64,000 nucleotides of DNA from Phytophthora sp. 'mugwort' (taxonomy: Eukaryota; Oomycota; Peronosporomycetes; Peronosporales; Peronosporaceae). The notes beneath the pieces were generated by a model. It was not told where the DNA came from, ran no database searches, and worked only from the letters and a program-made list of their open reading frames with translations. This document shows positions 23,294 to 31,646 of the stretch, piece by piece. The first letter of the stretch is position 1. Each line of letters opens with the position of its first letter. The stretch is from positions 2,790,001 to 2,854,000 of the forward strand of contig JAUCEF010000018.1 of the NCBI GenBank assembly GCA_033558025.1, given 5' to 3'. Both the position numbers and the translations under genes were made by a program.

Positions 23294-24208
23294 GGTTGAA
23301 CGATTAGAATGCGGAGAGCGGATGGGTACAAAATCTTTCTTTCTCGCTGGCTTGCCCGGGTCCGAGCAGATGCGCAAATGAAGTTTCTTGACGAGGAAAG
23401 GATCGGTAGCGAGTTTGAAAGGACCCTCTCAAACTCGCTACCGATTTGCGGTGTTGCAATCCTTTTAATGAGCGATCCAGTGCTACATGTATATATTTTC
23501 GAGATAGTCGTCGGGTGCCCAGCAACTGCTGCGTATCCATGCAAGACTGATTGCTATTAAATAGTGTTGTCTACGGCAGTCTGCCGCTGGCAGAGCGTGT
23601 TTGTGGCGAGTATGTGTGAGACGAAGTGAGAGCTCATTGAAGTGGTGTGCTGTACCACTTGCTAAAACCGGCGGAAAGTTCACTTGGAGGAAAGTATGCC
23701 TCTCGAACACGTACTCTGCGCATGTCTCTAGCACGTGCTCGAAGTGTGCAAACAGCGACTGACACGCTGTTGTCCACTACGACTCGTAGTGGTACGACGC
23801 AATTCGCGTCCGAAAACTTCAACGTGTTGAGCCTTAACACACTGCAGCTCAGTTGCCACGTCACAGCTCTGCAGCACGCCGCCATCTGTCACAAATTCTC
23901 TGCGGTCTCACTGAGTTCGTGGAATCCTGCCTCAAATCCGCTCCTGGCTGCCAGTGGTGCTGGTACAGCGGCTTCATCTACTAGTACAAGTGATGCGGCC
24001 TTCATCACCGAATGGGATTCAAACACGTCAGTCCCGATCCAGCTTCAAAACGTCAACCACTCGGTCTGTGCGCTAGCGCATCGAGATCGTTTGCGTGTTC
24101 TACATGAAACAGCTCCGCCGGCGGTTTCTCGCCTATAAAACCGCTCTGCCATCTTAGCGTACACTTGGATCCCTGCTGGCAGTATCGCTTCGCTAGCGAG
24201 CGGGCGAT
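23294..24208. promoter_or_regulatory. Shared divergent promoter region of fusion enzyme and K+ channel
   Basis: The 915 bp between the two start codons must hold both promoters. Toward the fusion gene a 17-bp inverted repeat lies at 23402-23445. Toward the channel gene a TATAAAA-like string lies at 24134-24140, about 70 nt before the ATG. I see no clear oomycete initiator here. A 163-codon plus-strand frame (23647-24138) has no recognisable domain and is probably chance. Confidence 0.45.
23402..23445. repeat. 17-bp perfect inverted repeat with 10-nt spacer
   Basis: ATCGGTAGCGAGTTTGA (23402-23418) is exactly complementary to 23429-23445, with the 10-nt spacer aaggaccctc. It lies 109-153 nt upstream of the fusion-gene ATG, in its promoter or 5' leader. 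As RNA it would form a stable hairpin; as DNA it could bind a dimeric factor. Confidence 0.9.
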
Positions 24209-27172
24209 ATGCCTCTGTATGCGGCAATCACGCCGACATTCAGCACGCAGGAGGAATCACTGGACGCGCTCGTCAACCCGACGTTCTATGCCGAGTCTAT
24301 GATCAAAGGCACCGGACCGGGCGCCACCAAGCACGCGACGACGCTCGGTCGCTTTGAAAAATTCTTCGTCTTCATGGTGGACCCCCATTCGTCGCGCGGG
24401 GCGTCGCTCTACAGCTTCTTCATCGCATGTGCCGCCTTCACGAGCTGCTTCATCCTGTTCCTGCAGACGTTGGACGGTCCAAACCACCAGAGTTCCGAGC
24501 CAGAATACCCAAAACTCCCCAACGAGACTGGCTACTACGACGCAGATTTGGTCTTCACCATCATTTTCACCCCGGAGCTCCTCATTCGCCTCGTCATCTG
24601 GCCGTCCTTGTGGCAGGAGCACGAGTACCTCACTGAGCGGCGTCTCAAGCCGTTCCTGCGCGACTTTTTCAACTGGTTCGACGTCGCTGCCATCGTCCCG
24701 TTCTACACAGATCTCATCTTCGGCAAAGAAAAGAGTTTTGTCATCCTGCGACTGTGTCGACTATTGCGCATTTTCAAGCTGGCGCGCAACCACTCGGGGA
24801 CGTATATTTTGCTCCGCGCCATCCGTGCCAGTGTCGCCCCCATTTCAGTTGCTCTCATTTTCTTCACGGAAATTGTGCTCTTTTTCTCAGTTGTCATGTA
24901 CATGGTGGATCCAAGTTACGACCGCAACAAGCCTGGCTTCTCAGATTTACTCACCACGGGCTACTTTGTGGTAGTCACCGTGGCCACTATCGGCTACGGA
25001 GACATTACGCCTACTAAAGGCAACGTGGCAAGCCGCTGCTTCGCTGTCATGATTATTATGTCAGGCACGCTCTTCTTGTCCATGCCTCTAGCTATTATCG
25101 GAACAGAGTTCGATCGAGCTTGGAAGCAGCACGCTGAGAGTGTCAAAACGTTCCAGAAACTACAGGCTGGGACCCACGTAGCTACCCCCGTCAATATTGA
25201 TCTAGCAGCCGCCACGGGCGACAATCGCGCTCATCAAAGGCACGAAATCCTCGTCAAGTATAACGCCCCCAACAAACTTTATCTGCGGCTAGCGTCGCTC
25301 ACAGGTGAAGCTTCACTTATCACACAGGCGCTCGTCACCGAAGCAATGTCCCATGATTTCAATTTAGCCAGCCTTCGCGACATTGTAGACGATTTGAAAC
25401 AAACCACAGAGCTTTGTTTGCTAAAATGTGAAGAACTGGCCGTGATGGTCCGTGAAATGATTGTAGCAGAAATCCCGGAGGTCATGACGCCGCCCACATG
25501 GCGACAATGGGCACGCACAACAATTCTGGAGCCAGAATCCTCCTTCCTGGCCCGTGCCATCTCTCGATGGGTCAAGTTCTGCCTCATTTTCAGTATGATC
25601 ATCGTCGTTTTCCAAACCATGCCAGACCTGCAGACATATGCTGAGCAGACGTACTTATGCGAGCGTAAGGTTCAGTCCTACTGCGAGAATGTACAGGACA
25701 TTCGCGTCGGTGGCAATGACCCTGGTTGCTTTACGGTTGACGACCCGAGCGTAAGACTTCGCTTTGGGTGCTCTGCGACTGAGAAACTCACTGATTCAAG
25801 CTGCTACGGATACCCAGGAAATTTTGGTAGCAACACGGTGGATGACAGACTCTCATGTGATGGATCGGATAAGGTGCTTTTGAACGTACTGGACCCGAGT
25901 GGCCTATCATACCGAGATCGACTTGATCTCATCCTACCATTTCGTCAGGATAAAAATCTAATTAAACGCGATAGGAATTTGAGCGTATGCAAGAAATGGG
26001 AATGCGACAACCTTCACGTGACCTTTTTCGAGTTCGGGAATGGGTATGTGGCGATGGAGTATGTTTTCACGCTCACTTATCTCTTCGAGTTTGCGGCTGC
26101 GCTCTTCGTATGCGACGATTACCGCGCATATTTCAGGAACCCGCTAGTGTTCATCGAAATGGCGTCTTTCATCCCATTTTTTGTGTTTGAAGGACGTCGA
26201 TTTTTCACCGGAGCGACGCCCATTTACGTGATCCCTCCCGCCTCGCGAGACTTTCTTACTTTCCTGCGTCTGCTCCGGTTATCTCGCATCTTTAAAATCC
26301 AGCAGAGTATCCCAGTCACGAAGGTATTGTGGGAGTCGATTTCGAAGACTTCCGCACGACTAACGATCCCGTATTTTATGCTCATGGTCGTGACTACGAT
26401 CCTATCTTTCATCATGTTCGAGCTTGAGAAAGGTCAAGAATGCTTTTACGGCCAAGAGTGTATTATTGGTGAGCATAACATGACATACCCAGCTGAGCTA
26501 GTGGGCTCCTTACCTGGCAAACGCTTTCTTGTCAATTTTAAAGGGGAAATCTCAAGTTTCGACGATTTCTTCTCAGCATTTTGGTTTGTAATCGTCACTT
26601 TGGCGACCGTCGGCTACGGTGACATGGAGCCTGTAACGAGTTCGGGAAAGCTCGTAGCCGTTGTCGCTATGATCTTCGGTGCCTGCTACACTGCTATGCC
26701 GCTGACTTTGGTCGGATCTCAGTTCAACAAAAGTTATCTGGAGTATAAGCGACGTGAGGCACTTCTAAGGACCAAACAGGAGGTGGGCAAGCCTTACATT
26801 GTTCAACCAGGCGAGCTCCAGCGCTGGGAAAACTTTGCGCGCAATGAGTCCTACGCCCAGATGCATCAAATGCTACGCGATCAGCTCGAGCCGTTGCTGG
26901 ACTCCATTGAAAAGAGTGAAGTCGACATCATTGACGATGTCAATAAAGCAGAAATTGTCACTATTTCCAAGGAGCTGAAGCGCGTCATCTTTTTCGAGCG
27001 GGTACGTTGTCTCTTTCACTTTATATTATTTTCTTACACTAAAATAGAACTGTATTTAATAATTGTACAGCTACAAGTGATGCGGGTTAGTGTAATTGTA
27101 AACTACCTACGGAAAGAAGGCATTCGATTAGCTGAGCAACAAGTCGCCGCATTGCAAAGTGTAGTATCGTAA
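24209..27172 (+). CDS. Two-repeat (2x6TM) voltage-gated potassium channel
   Basis: The 987-residue product has two six-helix channel units in one chain. Unit 1: hydrophobic S1 near 66-86, S4 with regularly spaced Arg/Lys (RLCRLLRIFKLAR, 181-193), pore and filter TVATIGYGDITP (GYGD 262-265). Unit 2: S4 LRLLRLSRIFKIQ near 685-700 and filter TLATVGYGDMEP (GYGD 802-805). Both filters are the potassium type, so two chains should make one pore. Between S1 and S2 of unit 2 lies a long Cys-rich, presumably extracellular insert (about 475-610). The cytoplasmic middle part (300-420) and the C-terminus are helical. A 69-nt in-frame intron candidate lies at 27002-27070, so the mature protein may be 964 residues. 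Start chosen as the first ATG before the conserved part. It shares its promoter region with the fusion enzyme. Confidence 0.9.
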   Translation: MPLYAAITPTFSTQEESLDALVNPTFYAESMIKGTGPGATKHATTLGRFEKFFVFMVDPHSSRGASLYSFFIACAAFTSCFILFLQTLDGPNHQSSEPEYPKLPNETGYYDADLVFTIIFTPELLIRLVIWPSLWQEHEYLTERRLKPFLRDFFNWFDVAAIVPFYTDLIFGKEKSFVILRLCRLLRIFKLARNHSGTYILLRAIRASVAPISVALIFFTEIVLFFSVVMYMVDPSYDRNKPGFSDLLTTGYFVVVTVATIGYGDITPTKGNVASRCFAVMIIMSGTLFLSMPLAIIGTEFDRAWKQHAESVKTFQKLQAGTHVATPVNIDLAAATGDNRAHQRHEILVKYNAPNKLYLRLASLTGEASLITQALVTEAMSHDFNLASLRDIVDDLKQTTELCLLKCEELAVMVREMIVAEIPEVMTPPTWRQWARTTILEPESSFLARAISRWVKFCLIFSMIIVVFQTMPDLQTYAEQTYLCERKVQSYCENVQDIRVGGNDPGCFTVDDPSVRLRFGCSATEKLTDSSCYGYPGNFGSNTVDDRLSCDGSDKVLLNVLDPSGLSYRDRLDLILPFRQDKNLIKRDRNLSVCKKWECDNLHVTFFEFGNGYVAMEYVFTLTYLFEFAAALFVCDDYRAYFRNPLVFIEMASFIPFFVFEGRRFFTGATPIYVIPPASRDFLTFLRLLRLSRIFKIQQSIPVTKVLWESISKTSARLTIPYFMLMVVTTILSFIMFELEKGQECFYGQECIIGEHNMTYPAELVGSLPGKRFLVNFKGEISSFDDFFSAFWFVIVTLATVGYGDMEPVTSSGKLVAVVAMIFGACYTAMPLTLVGSQFNKSYLEYKRREALLRTKQEVGKPYIVQPGELQRWENFARNESYAQMHQMLRDQLEPLLDSIEKSEVDIIDDVNKAEIVTISKELKRVIFFERVRCLFHFILFSYTKIELYLIIVQLQVMRVSVIVNYLRKEGIRLAEQQVAALQSVVS
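27002..27070 (+). other. Candidate in-frame 69-nt intron of the K+ channel gene
   Basis: The string starts GTACGT and ends TTGTACAG, with an AT-rich, T-rich body. Its length is a multiple of three and it contains no in-frame stop, so the gene reads open with or without it. Removal is phase 0 and joins 'FFER' to 'LQVMRV'. The translated intron is hydrophobic and unlike the charged helix around it, which favours splicing. Confidence 0.7.
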
Positions 27173-27279
27173 AGCCTGAGCGGTTACAAATGGGCATAAA
27201 GGCGACAGTATCACTAACACTAAAAAAACTACCCGTGAAAAAGTTTTCATAAAAAAAAAAATCGCCGTGACTACTGCAG

Positions 27280-28848
27280 CTAGATACGGAAACCTGATGC
27301 ATGAAGCAAGTCAATACGTTTCTCTACCAGTGCTTTCTGGATAGGGAAAACATTCGTCAAGCCGCGCTCCCGAGCCTCGTCAAGTGCCTGCTGTGCCACC
27401 ACCTTAAACCCCTCGTTCTCGTACTCCAGAGCACGACGAGCCGCTTGATCGCCCTGTAGCGCAGCCGCACGCTCATCCATAAGCGTTCTGCGTCTGGCAT
27501 CAGCCTGTTGCTTTTGCCCAACAGCCAGCCGAAGGTCCTCTAGTCGACGTTCCTGCTCCTCTTGTTCGACCTGCACCTCGATACGCCTACCAAATTGTTC
27601 CCATTGTATCACAGATTCGAGCGCTTCCTGTGCCGCACGCTCCTTCTCAAGCTGCTTACATTCGAGTTGGTGGCGACGACTACGTGCGATGGCATCCTTC
27701 TCGGCCGCACGTCGGTCATCCCGCGCTTTGAGCTCATGATCTTCCTTGGCGCGCACTTCCAAGCTCTGATTTTGAAGACGTTCCTCGCTCTTCTGCTCCA
27801 GTTTCACCAGGTTCTTTGTCGCGAGATCAATCATGCGTTGTTTGCGAGCCTGCGCATTCTCTTTCTTCTGTCGTTGGAGACCCATTCGCTTAGCATCCCG
27901 GAGTTGCTTTTTGCGTTCTTCCTCTTCTCGTTTGGCGTCTTCAAGGCGTTCTTTTTCCTTCTGCATCTCTCGATGTGCTTGCAGTCGCTGGTTCGCTAGT
28001 TGGGTCTCCTCACTCGCTTGCTTCAGACGCAACTTTCGTTGTCGTTCGTTCTCCAATTCGTCGAGATATTCCTGCTCTGCCTGTTGCTTCATGCGCTCGC
28101 CATCTTGTTTTTCCTATTTGTGTTGAAAGCAGAACAAACAAACAAAAACTTAAATCGAGGGTAACAATGACGGCACCTTCGAGATCTCTGGGTACCTCAC
28201 GGAGTTCGTTGATATAACGCTGTTTGTACTCTTCGAGCTGTGCTTTCTGGGTAGCTGCCAGCCTCGCGTTTTCCTCCAGCCGTTTCTTTCTTCGAAGTTG
28301 TTCCTCTTCTTTACCCTCAAGAACTTTTGCCAGCACCTGACAGTCATGCAGGTAACTCGTCAATTCGTCCTGGTCCTTGAGCATTTTCTTCTCCTCGAGC
28401 TGTAGTGTGCGGTGCTGTAATGTGGTTAACAATAATAATTCGATCAGCTTACGACAAGTGTGTGGACTGCTAGCACACTCGACACATTTCTCACATGAAC
28501 GACGTCGGTCAGAAGTTGCTTGCTTCGCAGCGTTTTCATGCGGTCGGTCTGTTCGTAGAGCAGTCGATTAGCGCGCTCAATCTGCTTCGTCTGGTCCTCC
28601 CGTTGCAGCCGCATCTCCTCCTCGTCGATCTTCATCCTCTCTTCTTCCAAACGCTCCTCTTTGTCCTTTTTCCAGCGATCCTTCTTCTTTCGCATGGCCT
28701 CCAGTGTATTCGGCCACGTTGCTGTCCGCTGTTCCGACTTGAGCTTGATAGTCTGGCGTCTCGCCTCACGGTCGCTTTGAACTGGGGGCGACACACTCGC
28801 CCGCATGCGTTCGAGAGCATCCGCGCTCAGTGTCGTTGGGTGTGGCAT
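27280..28848 (-). CDS. Axonemal coiled-coil protein, CFAP210 (CCDC173)-like, three exons
   Basis: Exons 28495-28848, 28196-28414 and 27280-28113 join in phase 0 at GTGAGA...TTACAG (80 nt) and GTACCC...AAATAG (82 nt), giving 468 residues. The product is almost entirely charged coiled coil rich in Lys, Glu, Arg and Gln with no membrane segment. The run ERANRLLYEQTDRMKTLRSK followed by 'LLTDVV' resembles the conserved core of CFAP210/CCDC173, a microtubule inner protein of ciliary doublet microtubules. That would place it in the zoospore flagellum. Start: the ATG of MPHPTTLSADALERM at 28848; an in-frame ATG nine codons upstream is less likely. Its 3' end lies 107 bp from that of the channel gene (convergent). 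Coiled coils mislead easily, so the exact family is less certain than the gene model. Confidence 0.72.
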
Positions 28849-29414
28849 GTTGGCAAAGCAGCAAAGAAGTCTCAAAGAAGGAAGGTGCCAACTTGACTTC
28901 GTGAGCTTTGGTGTCAGGTCCGTAATTAGTTGTCCGCGAAAATTGACATAATAGAATCAAGTTTGTCCCCGACTAAAATTGGCTTCGGTTGAAATGCCAG
29001 CCACGGTATGCTATTTCCACAAGGTAACCAATGCTGAAGGGTGCATGCAGCAGTAGTTGGTCAGGTCAGTAGTACGAAGGTCTCTAATGCAAATGAGATT
29101 TACTGTAGCAACCCGTATATCAATATGCGTGGCGTACAATCTCCAAGTACTACGAGGCATAACCGCCACAAGAAATATAGGAACAGCTTTGCCGCACAGG
29201 TCGGATAATACATGCACATGTACGTCATGATGCAGTACATGTTTAGATGACTACATGTTATGTAGTCATCTACTCGGTCGGTTTGGTTTTCGCGACTAGC
29301 GTACGGCTTTTCAGCAGCCAATCAGAGGGCGTGCAAGGAGTACTGTACAGTATGTACCCATCTTGAATCTTCACCGTGTAGGAAGGTCGCAATGGTCATC
29401 AGTCCATTGCCTTC
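28849..29414. other. Intergenic region with an 11-bp inverted repeat
   Basis: No gene supported. Positions 29245-29255 (AGATGACTACA) and 29261-29271 are perfect inverted repeats around a 5-nt loop. Several 'acatgtac' palindromes lie nearby (29210-29245). The stretch separates the divergent CFAP210-like gene and the first ACT-aminotransferase copy and so includes both promoters. Confidence 0.5.
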
Positions 29415-29432
29415 GCTCATTCCGGAAATCGC
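29415..29432 (+). promoter_or_regulatory. Oomycete initiator-like element (pseudogene copy)
   Basis: GCTCATTCCGGAAATCGC fits the oomycete core promoter consensus (GCTCATTYYNCAWTTT-like). It lies 39 nt before the start codon of the first, now broken, ACT-aminotransferase copy. A very similar string stands before the intact copy at 31585. Confidence 0.6.
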
Positions 29433-29470
29433 TTAAAACTCGCCAAGTTAAAAATTACCAGATCTCCAAG

Positions 29471-31394
29471 ATGGCAGTGGAACGACGACACGAGTTGCCT
29501 ACCAAAAAATACCGACTTCGCCGGTGCAAAGGAGGCCGCGATCGAGATGCTCAGCGGCGTGGGCGAATCCAAGGCTATTGGTTACCCGACCATCGAAGAC
29601 GCCGTCATCGCTGTGAAGAAGGCGAACGCAGAGTTTGCTGTCTTGCCCGTAGAGACGTCAACACACGGCAGTTGCTACGAGACCTACGATGTCCTGCTCA
29701 AGTACGAGCTGGCGGTTGTTAAGAGCTTGGCCAAGGATAAGCGAACGAGGTTCTGGCTGGTGACCAAGACGCCAGTGGAGCCCTCCATCAAGACTGCTGC
29801 ATGCAAGACGTCGCTTGCCTTTGCGTTCGCATCTGGCAATGCCCATGGCCAGTTGTACCGTGCGCTAAGCATATTTGCGTCTCGCGAAAGCGACCTGAGT
29901 AAGATCGAGAGTCGGCCATGGAGCAGCGCCCATCCGAGTGCTGACAAGGCTCAGTTCATCTTGTACGCGGATGTCAAGGCTCACCAGAGTGACACGAAAT
30001 TTATCGAAGCGGTTGCAAGTCTGAGGGTCATGTGCTCGTACGTCCGCGTGCTTGGCTGCTACGCCAGCGGTCCGTTGGAAGCGTCAAACGAAGGTCCGAA
30101 CGCTTCATCGCAGAAATTGACCATGGCAAAGAAATATCCATTGAGCCCAGTGTTTGATACGACCAAGGTTGCTAAGACTCTAACAGTATTTAGTGTGACG
30201 AAGCAGATGGAAGCCGAAGGGAAGTCAGTCTACTCTTTGTGTGTCGGTGAGCCTGACTTCCAGCCGCCCCAGCGTGTTCTAGAAGCTGGCATCAGAGCGA
30301 TCCAGGAGGGCAAGACCAAGTACTGTGATATGCGCGGCATGGCTGACTTGCGTGAGGTTATCGCTAAATATCTCGAGCGCGCTAAGGGTGTGACTTACGA
30401 CCCAAAGGAGATTCAGGTGTGTGGTGGCGCGCAGCAGGCCCTGTACAACGTTATTCTCGCGATTTTGCGCCCAGGCGATAACGTTTTGTTGCCTTCGCCA
30501 TACTGGGGGAGCTACGAGGGTATTCTCGCTCAGGTCAAGACACAACTTGTTCAACTGCGCAATACTTTAAAAGAAAACTACCTGATTACCCGATCAAATT
30601 TGAGGAGACGCTGACTGCAAACCCTGAGATCAGGACTCTCATCCTGTGCACCCGAGCAACCCCGCCGGAACTCTCCACAGTCCTGAGCAACTCGAACAGA
30701 TCGCTGCTGTCCTACGTAAGCCACAATTCCGTCAGGTGATCGTCATCTCCGACGAAATCTATGAGCAACTCGTGTACCAGGATGAAGGAGTCCCCAAGCG
30801 TGTTTGCAGGAGTTTTGCGACGATCCCAGGTATGTATGAGCGCACATTCTGATCAATGGTTTCTCCAAGGCATACGCTATGACTGGCTTGCGGATTGGCT
30901 ACATGGCTGCCCCCTTGCACTTCATCGAGCCATGCTACCTGATGCAAGGCCAACTGACATCCTGTGCCAACAGTGTTGGTCAAGTCATGGCCATCGAAGC
31001 CATGAAGATGGAGCTGGAGGCGATCGAGAAGGGTGAGGTCCGCATTGCTGAAAACTTGCACGGATTGGACTTAAAGCGACAGTACGTCGCCAAGCGGCTC
31101 CGAACGATGTCCAACGTGCGTTTTGCATACCCGACGTCGTCATTCTACGTTTTTGTGGACCTTGGCTAGCTATTCGAGGGCAAGAAGGCCTACACGGCGG
31201 GCAAGAGTGAAGAGCTCCACAATGTCGACGATTTCTGTCACTATTTGATCCGCAAGACGGGAGTTGCTGTAGGTCCCGGCTCCGACATGGGAGAGCCTCA
31301 TGGACTACGAATTTCATACGCTGGTTCAAGGGACACCATGATCCACGCAATGGATGGTCTGGAGTTGGCGCTGAAGTCATTGATCTTCGAGTAG
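29471..31394 (+). pseudogene. Broken ACT-aminotransferase fusion, copy 1
   Basis: This is a sibling of the intact gene at 31647, similar throughout, with the same collapsed dehydratase part, ACT block (KIESRPW), and aminotransferase part (SLCVGEPDF, SPYWGSYEG, SDEIYEQLVYQ). Lesions visible against that gene: a one-base loss just after the start (about 29480), a shift near 30590-30600, a lost base in the NPSNPAG codons near 30647, a lost base near 30845 just before the lysine block, and an in-frame TAG at 31167-31169. The original stop is kept at 31392-31394. Lesions are few and the rest is well conserved, so inactivation was recent. The lysine codon of the active site is intact. Confidence 0.9.
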
Positions 31395-31584
31395 ACGCCG
31401 GTGCTGAGTGAATCGTCAGGTATTTGACGTTGTCACCGGCTAAAGCAAATTGTCCCAAAATATAGGATGTTGGTTGCGCGTTCTGAATTCAATTCAGTAG
31501 TTGATTGCGACTATCAATTTTGCAGCAGGCCAATCACAGCCATCTTGACACGGAAAGGATCGTAATCAGACTTGTTGATGGATC

Positions 31585-31603
31585 TTTCATTCCGGAGTTT
31601 GCC
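31585..31603 (+). promoter_or_regulatory. Oomycete initiator-like element
   Basis: TTTCATTCCGGAGTTTGCC matches the oomycete initiator pattern (TCATTYY then AWTT). It stands 44 nt before the ATG of the intact ACT-aminotransferase gene, a normal distance for transcription starts in this group. Confidence 0.65.
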
Positions 31604-31646
31604 CTGAAGCAGAGATCAAGACCAGACTAAACACCAAATCGCCAAC

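Noticed and set aside
23294..23377. Upstream in-frame Met of the fusion gene (28 residues more)
   Set aside because: The first 28 residues have no dehydratase similarity; the ATG at 23293 has a better context and sits just before the conserved start.
23647..24138. 163-codon plus-strand frame before the K+ channel gene
   Set aside because: Ser/Thr-rich without domain or splice link to the channel; located where promoters are expected.
28015..28217. Plus-strand frames opposite the axonemal coiled-coil gene
   Set aside because: Their Ser/Phe/Leu-rich composition is the mirror of Lys/Glu/Arg codons on the coding strand.
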